A DNA stretch of 10,533 nt from Gonium pectorale. Taxonomy: Eukaryota > Chlorophyta > Chlorophyceae > Chlamydomonadales > Volvocaceae. Under the pieces are notes generated by a model, which was not told the DNA's origin, made no database searches, and was given only the letters and a program-made list of their open reading frames with translations. Positions within the stretch are counted from its first letter, which is position 1. Every line of letters starts with the position of its first letter. Positions 1-9,574 of this stretch are shown here, in pieces. The stretch spans positions 6,083 through 16,615 of the forward strand of contig LSYV01000425.1 in NCBI GenBank assembly GCA_001584585.1, given 5' to 3'. Both the position numbers and the translations under genes were made by a program.

Positions 1-63
1 TGTCCACAACAAGGGGTGTTTTTCGAAAAAACGTTTAAGATAACCAGGCTGCTACTACACGCG

Positions 64-68
64 TTACA
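64..68 (-). terminator. UGUAA polyadenylation motif, distal
   Basis: A second minus-strand UGUAA lies about 620 nt past the stop of the F-box gene. Use of this site would give a 3' UTR of roughly 640 nt, closer to the usual length in volvocine algae. Either site, or both, may be used. Confidence 0.4.
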
Positions 69-566
69 TCTGACTGCGCCGATGCAGCCCCGCGGCTTTT
101 CAAGGACTCCTTGCTCTTCTCGGTGGCGGTATGGGCCACCATTTCAATGCATACATCTCCGTACTACATTGTCTCTCCATCACATCGACCCCGTCGCCTT
201 CGTCGCAGAGATGCCATCGCGCACGTCGTCAGCCCGCCCGCATGGCCACCGCCCGTGAGGCGAGCCCACACCGCCCAACAGATGCATGCACGAAAGCGCG
301 TATCGAGCTTGGCGAGACGAGGACGAGCACGTCAGCAAGGATCATGACCGCAACCCAAGCAGCTCCTCCGCAGCAAATCATAGGACAGGGGAGGACAACA
401 AACAGGAGACAGTACAAGCCCAGGAAGGAGACGGGAAGGGACCATGCCCGTACAGCCCTGAGGGCCGAAACCAACCCACTACTTACTCGCCCACCCACCC
501 GATCAAGATCCAACGTCACATGCTTCTCAATGCCATCCCTCATCTTGACTCTCCATCGCAGCTATA

Positions 567-571
567 TTACA
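567..571 (-). terminator. UGUAA polyadenylation motif, proximal
   Basis: The plus strand reads TTACA, so the transcript of the minus-strand gene carries UGUAA about 120 nt after its stop codon. UGUAA is the usual nuclear poly(A) signal in Chlamydomonas-type algae, with cleavage normally 10-20 nt downstream. This would give a 3' UTR of roughly 135 nt, which is short for such algae. Confidence 0.5.
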
Positions 572-689
572 TGCGACATGCACCTCACGCAGCACTACCC
601 CATGCGCCAGCCCAGCGGCCGCCGCGCGACCACAACAAACCCATCAACCCGCCCTGCCGTCCTCACCCTGCCGGCCGGCAGCCCCGTCT

Positions 690-3465
690 TCACGCCCTGG
701 CCGTGGCAGCCGGCTGCTGCCCCCCCGCGCTGCCCCCAATCAGCCGCCGAAACTCCGCCAGCGCCGCCACGTGGCGGTTCTTCATGGCCACGTCCACGGG
801 GGTGTTGCCGCTGCCGTCGCGCGAGCCCAGCACGCCAGCCGCGCCGCCGGCCGACAGCAGCAGGCGCAGCAGCTGGGAGGAGCCCTTACGCGCCGCCACG
901 TGCAGCACACTCTGGCCGTACTTGTTCGGCGCGACAACCAGCTCGCCCGCGCCGGCGGCTCCCGCGGCCTGCGGGCACAGATAGGACGGGTTACGACATG
1001 ACGGGGTCATCCGCAGGTGGAACGGGCGGGCACACTCGTCAATTCAAGCGCTGGGACGAAAGCTGACTAAAGCACAGGAGGCCGTAAAGCACAGGAGGAC
1101 ACAGTGGACCCGACGAAGTGACAAGGCGCCGCGGACGCAACCAGAACCGTCCAGGACGCCCTTGCGCAGCACCACCCAGACCCAGCCCCACAGAACGCCC
1201 CGCCCCGACCCGCGGGTCACGCGGCCCCACCCACCTGCAGCAAGCACGCCGCCACGTCGGCGCGGTTGGCTACCGCCGCTGCGTGCAGCGGCGTCCACGC
1301 GTCGCCGTACAGCTCGGGGTCCTGCCACTCGATGCGGCGCGCCTTGCAGTGCTCCAGCAGAGCCTGCACGCAGCCCAGGTGGCCGCGCAGGGCCGCAATG
1401 TACAGCGGCGACTCGCCCGCCGCGTTGCCCTGGCGCGGGTCGGCCCCCGCCGCCAGCAGCCGCCCCAGCACGCCCGCGTGCCCCGCCTCGGCGGCCAGGA
1501 ACAGCGGCGTGCTGCCCGCCGTGTCCCGAGCGTCCACCACCGCCCCCGCCGCCAGCAGCTCCTCCACGCCGCCCGCCTGCCCTCGCTCCGCCGCCAGGTG
1601 CAGCGGCGTGCTGCGCGTGACGCTGGAGCAGTTGACAGCGCAGCGCAGCAGCAGCGCCGCCGCCTGCTCGTCCAGTGCCTCCCCGCCGCGGCTGCTGACC
1701 CGCGGGTCGCTGGTGGAGCCGCCGTCGCCTTCCCCGGCGTCGCCGGGCCGGGCGACGCGCAGCACGCTGCGCAGCGTGCGGCGCGCCGCCAGCAGGCTGC
1801 CCACGTCCGTGGCGAAATCCCACACGTCGACGCGAGAGCGGCCGGTGGCCTCCTCGTCCGCCAGCACCCGGCGGACGCACGCCACCAGCGGCGGCGGGAA
1901 AAAGCTCAGCTCAAGGGCCACCAGGTGGGGCATGTCCAGCACCGCCGCCACGATGTGGCGCGCCGCTGACAGGTGCGCCTCCACGGTGGCTGCGGCGGTG
2001 GTGAGGGTGGGCTTGTACGCGGAGGCCAGCAGCTCGGCTGCGCGCAGCGGCAGCGGCGGCGGGCTGGTGCAGGCGTGGAAGACCGCGAGGGCGAGGGTGC
2101 TGCCGCCGAGGAGCAGAAAGCGGGCACCGGCACCGACGGCGGAGGCCAGGGCCGCGAGGGCGGGGCCGTGCAGGCGCAGGCAGTTGTGCAGCGCCAGGGC
2201 CTGCGGGGCGAGCGGGTAGGGCTGGCTTCGGGCCCTACGTACGTACGGGCGGACGGGCAGCGCAATGCACACTTCGGTGTGCTGAACCCGGTGCTTGCGA
2301 CGTCTTGACCACGTGCCAGCTGGTGACTAGTCCTTGGGGCCTGCGCGGGCCATCGTATCCGATGGCCTCGAGGCTTCGCCGCCATCAAGCGCAGTTGCGA
2401 GTCCATCCCTTCAGCCCTATGCCGTCCATCCACAGACACCCCAAGCCCGGCTGGCGCGGAGGCCCGGCCGCCGCACCTTGATGCCGCAGCTCTTCAGGCC
2501 GGCGTCGACATCCGCCCCCACGCGGCTGGGCCAGCGCCCGAAGTCCAGGTGGCTCAGCGCCAGGCAGCCCAAGCCCGGCGTCGCCAGCAGCGCGTCCAGG
2601 CTGCTGCAGTGGAGCTGGAAGCAGCGCTGCAGGTTGAGAATCCGCAGCGGGATGGGGCACGAGGGCGGCGCATCAGGCCCCGCGGCGGTGCCGTGCCCGT
2701 CGCTGCCGCCGTCCGTGTTGGGCTCCAGGGAGGAGCGCGTGGTGCTGCGCCGCTGCGCCGTGGCGGTGTTCACCTCGGCAATGGCCAGCACGGCGGCGTG
2801 CGTGAGTTTGCGTTCGCCGGGTGCGTCCAGCAGCTGGAGTCGCGGGAGCGCCGCGAGGAGGTCCCGCACGTCGCCGTCTTCCAATGACACGTTGGGAAGG
2901 GAGAGCGAGACAGCTCCTGTGAGGATTCACGGGAGTGCTTTCTCAGCGGATTGGAGGCCGAGGGACGGCTGGGCAGGGAGTGCCGGGCGATGCACCACCG
3001 AAACCGTGTGCGCAAGTACCCAGAAATGACACACGTCGCACACAGCTCAATTACCTCGCATGTACTTGCGCAGGCTCTGCAGTGCTTGCTGGCGGTAATC
3101 CGCCAGGTCCTCCCCATGATGCTGCCCTATGTTCGTCGCCGCGCCCCGCATCTCTAAGCTGAGTTCGGCCTCAGCAACATGCTGCTTGAGCAGCTTGCAC
3201 GCTCCCGCGCAGTTTGCAACATCGCGGGGCTTGTGTAAGAACGAGCATACAGTCGCCACCACCTGCGCAACAGTCCGCGCTCCATTTTGCTTCCAACCAC
3301 AAAGTCGCAGCGAGAATGCGAACCCACCTCTCCTGGCAGTGAGGCCAGGTCGAATGGCTCAGCGTCCCCCGCCTCAGCGACGCCTCCTTGTTTGGCCTCG
3401 GCGGTGGCCTGGGCGCGCAGCGCCATTGGCCTCCACTCTGGCGCAAATGGGTTCAGGCCGCCCAT
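690..3465 (-). CDS. F-box / leucine-rich / ankyrin-repeat protein, five exons, complete
   Basis: Spliced model of 676 residues: exons 3465-3328, 3262-3055, 2916-2477, 2200-1235 and 968-690, stop TGA at 692-690. Introns of 65, 138, 276 and 266 nt all have GT-AG ends, with phases 0, 1, 0, 0, and every junction keeps an open frame and completes a domain. An F-box lies at about residues 38-85: DLASLPGE from exon 1 joins VVATVCSFLHKPRDVANCAG from exon 2. Residues about 117-290 are leucine-rich (LRILNLQRC, LKALALHNC pattern) with a low-complexity insert at about 165-204. Ankyrin repeats start near residues 458, 490, 525, 563, 602 and 641, with TPLHLAAERG-type cores; the fifth spans the last intron. 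The ATG is the first after an in-frame upstream TAA. F-box proteins normally bind Skp1 in SCF ubiquitin ligases and repeats select the substrate, so a substrate-receptor role is inferred; the substrate is unknown. The domain calls are firm for ankyrin, good for the F-box and moderate for the LRRs. Confidence 0.9.
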
Positions 3466-4042
3466 ATCCCTCGTTCGCGAGACCTTGTTGGCTTAACCCC
3501 TCCCAGCGCGTGGGCCGCCCACGGCCCTGTACCGCCACGGCCTTCCCGAGCACACCCGCTGAGACGCCTGCAACGCGCTGCATATGATGAAGAAGAAAGG
3601 TGGTGAAAGCGGGACGCGCTAAGGCGTGGAATGAAGCGTGGATGCGCGGAGAGGGTTCGTTGGGATTGCTGTCCGTATCCGAGGCGGCTGGCCCTTGTGA
3701 AGGTGGTCAGAAGTTGGTTGACCGTTCGACCGTACGCGCGGGCTACCTGTTCTGCCTTCCTGTCCCACGGGAGGAGTTTTCTGTTGCACAGATCGCTGAT
3801 TATGCTCTAGTATCTACATCCTAATGGGAAGGGGGTCAACTCGTGACATGTGTTGTGTTGTGGACAGTCACTGGGACCAAGCACACCTCCATTTAATCAT
3901 GCTACACAGTTGCTGCTTTCAGTATCTGAACACTAGAACGTTTGAACTTCGACAGATGACCGCCCAAACCCATAGTGTCGCGTCTCGGACGCACCCGTCG
4001 GCCTTCCAATAAGGAGCCGACAGGAGTGGGAAGCTCGGAGGG
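3466..4042. promoter_or_regulatory. Divergent intergenic region between the two start codons
   Basis: This stretch separates the minus-strand ATG at 3465 from the plus-strand ATG at 4043, so it must contain both 5' UTRs and promoters. I see no convincing TATA box and no long conserved motif. The part from about 3780 to 3960 is visibly less GC-rich than the flanking genes, as expected for promoter DNA. Short open frames here lack recognisable domains. In-frame stops just upstream of both ATGs support the chosen starts. Transcription start sites cannot be placed from sequence. Confidence 0.6.
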
Positions 4043-7000
4043 ATGAACCCTCAGGGCCAGCACCAGTATGTCGTGAGTGCCGAGCGCACCAGGGGGGGGG
4101 GGCGGGGGCGGGGATGGGGCGCGGGTATCGGGGCGGTGCGTTCGTGGTGCCGCAGGACCTGACACAGCAGCAGCAGCATGCTCTCGCTCCTTTAACGCCT
4201 CTCCCGCCCCTGGATTACTGGCGGTGCTGCACCCAGGTGCTGATCCACACCGGCGACGCCTGGGGCCGGGGGTGGGCGGCGGGCGCGTCCTTCGAGCTGG
4301 TTGGCACCCAGGGCCGTTTTGCGTCCAGCCAGCTCACATGCAAGGTGGGGCGCTGCAGGGACGTGCCCACCGATTTTCCCGGGGGCTCCTGCCCCAGCGT
4401 AGCGATCTGCCGTGGCTAGGATCCTTGCCGCTTTCGGACCCTAATGTGGCGCAATGCCTGGGTATGGGTCATGTGCATGTAATATACCGTAGTCTCCGTT
4501 GGGCTGCAGCTTGCATGTGGGCATGCTGGTGCCGGGCACAACCCCGGGGCTGGAGGGCTCATGCGCTGGCGTGCCTGCGCTGCGACGTGCTTGGAGCCAC
4601 CTTTCGGCACCTTCACACCCGGTATGTGACCTGGCAAGGCCCCTCAGGCGCAGGATGTGGCGGCCGTACAGTTCGACCGGGCTAAGGCCGTCAGATTTGC
4701 GGCTGCGGCCCCACGGCGCAAGGTACGCACATTGCCCGCCATGGATGCCCGCCATGGATGTCCGCCCGTCCGCCGCGCCGTCAGGGCCCGAGCCAGTGTG
4801 CCGCCCCGGCTGCAGCACGTAGCGAGGCACCTGGACCCGGAACGTCACAGGGGGGGGGCCTTGCAGCGGTTTTGCCCTTGTAGCCCGTGGCTCGACGGCA
4901 GCCTGGCCGGCCCGGTCGCCAGCATGTTTATCTGAACGGGGTAAATGAGGTCGTGCACGAAATGTCCACGGATTATACGGCTGTTGTGCCCACATGTGTC
5001 CAGGCTCGTGCCAAGGACGGTGCGTCCGGCAAGGGGGTGGCAGCCGAAGCGGAGGCGGCGCCCGCGGGTGAGGACACGCTGGCGATTGCGGTGTGTGTGT
5101 GTGTGTGTGTGTGTCGCCGCACACATGTATCGCAGACACGGGCGGAAGCCGTGTGCTGGTTCGCATACCAGCGGCAGCGCCACCAGGCAACCACGTGTCA
5201 GTTGGTGGGCTGGGGACAGGCGCTCTGTCCGGCTCCGAGCCATGGGATGTAGCCTTACCGCGTGCCGCACGGCCCTGCCTTCCTTTACATTCGCGCAGCC
5301 CCTCCCCTGGAGAAGCGCAACGTGTTTGAGCTCTTCTCGCGCTGGCTGTCCTTGTCCCGGGGCAAGGCGGCGCTGCGGCAGATGATGGCGGCGGCGGACG
5401 CGTCGGGGGACGGGGTGCTGTCGGTGGACGAGGTGAAGCAGCTGCTGTCAGAGGTGTGTGCGGACGGTTCGGGGTCGGGGTCGGCAAGGAGGACCGGAGG
5501 GGGGGGGGTGACCGCAGGGCTCAAGCCACGACGCGATACTTCCGCTATAGAATTCCGCTTTGCCGCCTTACACCAATCCCCGGGACCGTCGGAGTAGCGT
5601 GTGCTGCCCCCCGGGGGCTGAAGTGCGCCCACATTGTTGTCCCGTCCCCGTCGCGGCGGCTTCCGCCCCACAACCACCGAGCGCGCGGTCCTTGCCCCGC
5701 CCCATGCGAAACCCTGCCGCCGTGCCGCTCCCCGCTGTCTGGCCCCCTCTCTCCGCCCCTCTCGCCCTGACCCGCCCCTCGCCTCCGCTCTGCTCGCCGC
5801 TAAGGCCGTCCCCGACGTGTCCGACCTGGAGGCCCAGCTGTTCGTGGCGATGCTGGATGCCAATGGGGACGGGGTGTTGAGCGAGGAGGAGCTGATGGCG
5901 GGGGTGGCCGACTGCGCGCAGCTGGACGCGGCGGTGTCGGCAGGTGGGGCAAGGGCGGGGGCCGGGGCGGGGGCGGGTCAGCTCGGGGCTGAAAGTGCAG
6001 CGCAAGCGGTGAGAAGGAGGCGCAAGAGGCACGGAAGTTGCCCGGGTGGGCGGTGAGATTGGCATGAGGAGGCGGAGCAGTGCACGCGTCAGAGCCAACC
6101 CTCCCGCTCTCCGACCTTCTGTCTCGTCCTGTCCTAACCCGGCCCTCTTTGTGCGACGGTGGGTAGGCGGCGGTGCGGCGGGCGCGGGCGCGGGAGCCTC
6201 CCCTCGTGCGGGCGCGGCTGCAGATGGACACGGCCCTGGCACGGCAGGCCCTGGCGGCAGCGGCGGCGACGGCCTGGCTGGCGCGCTCGAGTCCATCGTG
6301 TCCCACCTCCGCCGCAACATGGTGCTCGTGGATGCCCAGATCATGGAGCTGAACCCCGTGGGTGGGTGGTGCGTGGGTAGTGTCCGCTGTAAGCCATCGC
6401 CGGTACATATTTATGGGTCGTCTGACTAATCTTGGTTCTTGCCAGGCCGGCTGGCGCTAAGCTTACTAACTTCCCCGGCGCCGCAGGCGGCTTCCTCACA
6501 TTCGCGCAGCTGAACGAGCTCTTCCAGGTGTGCTGCGGGGATACGTCCATGGTTGGTTGGCCGCCTGCGCGCGCGGTCTCGGCCTCTTTAGTGGTGGCCG
6601 CCATCCATCTGAGGCCAGCGTGCGTCCCTGTCCGCCGGACCCCTGCGCCGTATGTGTGGGTGGAGGACCCCTCAGACCCCCGCCCCCCGCCCCACGATGG
6701 CGGTGATGGTGAGAACGCCTTTCCCTGTTTCTGAGCCCCTTGATGGCGTCAAGACATTGGCGGTACGGCATGGCAGGCCGTGACCCGTGCAGCAGGCTGA
6801 CCCGCTCGGCGGTCCCGGGATCGCTCCGACTGCAGGCGCTCGTACCGGAGAGCATGGGCGGCCGCGACGCGCTGCGCATCCTGCTGGTGAGAGGCCCGCC
6901 CCGCCCCGGGGGCCAGGGGGTCACTAGTTCGGTTTCCCCCCTGCTCTTGCGCACGTGTTGAAAAGGAACAGCGCATACGACGAGCGTAAGCGCGAAAGCG

Positions 7001-9538
7001 ATGGCGTCGTTGTAGGACCCAGCTCCAGTGGTGGTCGAAGGGGTGATGTCTTTGCATGTTTGTTCGGCGGCGACCACCACCGTAGCCCCCGATGCGGCCC
7101 AGAACCGCGGTTGTGTGCCACCCGGCCCCCGGGGCCCCCCCCGGCAGCACTGCACGCGCCATTCAAGGCGACACGCAGAAAACATGCGCACAGCAGTCTT
7201 GTGATCCGCACAAGGCGCAACCGCTTGTGGGTAGTTCACGAGCGGCTCTCTGCCGCCGTCCGCCGCCGTCCGCAGGCACATGTGGCGCGCACAGCCCGCC
7301 TGACGGCCACCGACCCGGGGGTCCACGAGGACGAGTTCCGCCGCTGCTTCGGACTGCCGCAGGCAAGTGGTCGCGCCCGCCGCCGCAGCCTGCAGTGCCG
7401 CTGTATCGAGCTCCTCACAGCCTGTCAACTTGAGACCCGGCACCCCTGCGCAAGATGCCGCGCAACCCCTCCCCTCCCCCCCACACACATACACAGGCGT
7501 CGGCGAGCACTGACGGCCCCGCCGCGGCGGCGGTGGGCTGCGTGCCTGGCCGCGCACGCGACTGCTTCAAGCTGCTCCGCTACCACATCAAACACAACAA
7601 GGCCCAGCTGGACGAGCTGTTCCCGTCCGACATTAAGGTCAACGCCAACCAGGTGTGCATGGGGCATCGGGCTAGCGAGGGGCGGAGAAAGCGACAGACC
7701 CGTGGGTCGGCCCGGGCTTGGCAGCGTGCTGACCTTGGAGGCGGTCTCGCCCTCCGTGCGGCCAGGCGCCGAGCGGCTGGCAGTTGTGTGCATGGGCGAT
7801 CCAGTCGTGCGGTAGGGCATACGCGCTGTCCTCTGGGGATCCCGGGCCGTGCAGCAAGCAAGCGCCAATGCTCCGGCAATGTGCGCCCATCAGCGCCCAA
7901 GTGCCGCTGCGCGTGCCCTGCCCTTTTCCATGTCCGCATAGGCTGCTCCCGTGTCTCCCATAACGCTCCCCTTGACGTTGCGCCCAGGCGTCCAGCCCCC
8001 ACATCCCCAACCCGCCTCCACACTCCATAAGCCCCTGTTCCGGCTTCACAATCTGCCCAGTAGCACAATCTTCTTTCCTCCTGATACTTGTCCTTCGCGC
8101 CCCGCCCCGGTATTGACCCTCGCCATGGGTTTTGCCCGCCCGCCCCGCCCCGCCCCGCTCTGCCCCGGCCGCAGCTGCGTCACCTGGTCCGCGCCATCGC
8201 CGCCTCCCGGGTGGGCGAGCCGCCCCTCAGCGGCCGGGAGGCGCGGTACCTGGTGGCGATGCTGGACGCCAACGGCGACGGAGGGCTGTCGCGGAAGGAG
8301 TTCGTGGGCGGGCTCAAGGAGTGCAGGCGGGCTGGGGGTCTGAAGGGCGGGGAGCGGGAAGCTACCTTGAGAGCCATATCACAAACAGCGGCGTAAGGCT
8401 GCTGCATGGCTGCATGCCAACTTCAGCCTGCATGCCCCTCGGTTCCTTCCGCCGCGTACACTGACGACGGCCGCCCTAGATGGCAGCCCAGCATTCGAGG
8501 GTCCCCGGTAGGCTCCTGCGGGCTTCTTGTAGCAACACCGCGCCTCTCGCTGCCCCCCCCCCCGCCGGTGTTGCTGGCAGGGACATCTCCGCCACCATCG
8601 CCCGGGTTCTGGGCGTCGGCCTCAAGTCTAAGACGCTGGACCTCAGCGCGCCGCTGTACGGTCCCGCGGACGGCCCCGGGGCCGACCCGTCCGCACCCAG
8701 CGTGGGGTCCTTTCTGGCCTGCCTGCAGAAGCTGGCGGCCATCCTGCTGACCCGTGGGTCGGAGGTGGATGCGGTCTGGCAGGGGCTTGACTCGCGCGGC
8801 AAGGGGCGCCTGGACGCGGGGGAGCTGCGGCAGGTGCGGTGGGGTGTGGTATGGGGTGCGGTGGGTTGCGACAAGGTGCGTTGCGACTATTACCAGGTCA
8901 GATGTGGAACGCAAATTCGGTTGCCATGGCCTCAGCGACACGCCTGGAACAGATGTCCCGAGCGCGCCCATTTGGCCCCTGCCAGTTGACGGATGGCGGT
9001 ACAACTTCCTCCTGCGCGTGGCCCGTGCCGTGTAGTGCTTGCGACCGCCTCTGCATGTGGTGGAGGTGCGCCCACCCAGGGCAGCTCCCGCCCTGCCCCA
9101 CCGCGGTGTGTTCGTCAGTGGCGAGCGATGGCGGCGTTGATGCCCCTGTAACGTAACACAGCATCTGAACGACCTGCCCCGCCTTCGCCCGCAGGCGCTG
9201 CTGAAGCTGGCCCCCGGCGACCTGCCCCCTCCGCTGCTGCGCGGCGTGCTGGCATACCTGGACGCGTGGGATCCCTCGGATCACGGCCTGCTGTCGCGCA
9301 AGCACGTGATGGCGGCGCTGCGGGGGGAGCCGCCGCCGCCCAGCCTGCTGCCGCCGCCTCCGGGCACCAGAAAGGCCGACATGAAGCAAGAAGCGGGTGG
9401 GTCTTACACTCCCTTATCGCCATCAGACTTGAAAGGGGGGCTTTAGAGCTCGTAGCCTCAGGCACGGTCGAGCTCGCGACGACCTCTGCGGGACAGCATG
9501 CGTGGCAGCTTGGGAGGCCATGGCATAAGAGGTAGGTG

Positions 9539-9574
<36 letters not shown>

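Larger units (their letters stand above)
1..689. other. 3' flank / 3' UTR of the F-box gene, no separate gene recognised
   Basis: The bases left of the minus-strand stop codon contain two UGUAA motifs on that strand and no domain-bearing frame. Open frames on the plus strand here give Arg/Pro/Thr-rich translations without recognisable motifs and run antisense into the last ankyrin exon. I read this as 3' UTR and intergenic DNA. Confidence 0.5.

Noticed and set aside
131..1066. Plus-strand open frame of 311 codons
   Set aside because: It runs antisense through the last ankyrin exon and the 3' flank. It is rich in Arg, Pro, Thr and Ala with no domain. GC-rich DNA opposite a real exon often stays open.
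1266..2219. Plus-strand open frame of 317 codons
   Set aside because: It is entirely antisense to the large leucine-rich/ankyrin exon, which has clear TPLHLAA repeats, and its translation is a low-complexity Ala/Ser/Arg mixture.
2417..2476. Reading exon 3 of the F-box gene through to the stop at about 2417
   Set aside because: The downstream peptide loses the leucine-rich pattern, whereas splicing at 2476/2201 in phase 0 continues it (CGIK joined to ALALHNCL).
3600..4012. Two small plus-strand open frames upstream of the EF-hand gene
   Set aside because: No domains, no codon pattern like the neighbouring genes, and they lie in the divergent promoter region.
5068..5252. Extending exon 4 of the EF-hand gene through the (GT)n tract
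   Set aside because: It would encode a Val-Cys repeat and an unrelated tail ending in a stop. The donor at 5068 gives the phase needed by exon 5.
4441..5487. Minus-strand open frame of 348 codons
   Set aside because: It crosses the (GT)12 tract (giving Thr-His repeats) and lies opposite the canonical EF-hand exon 5. No domain is seen.
6496..7557. Minus-strand open frame of 353 codons
   Set aside because: It spans several phase-consistent plus-strand exons and introns. The translation has no recognisable fold, apart from the short stretch kept as a low-interest finding.
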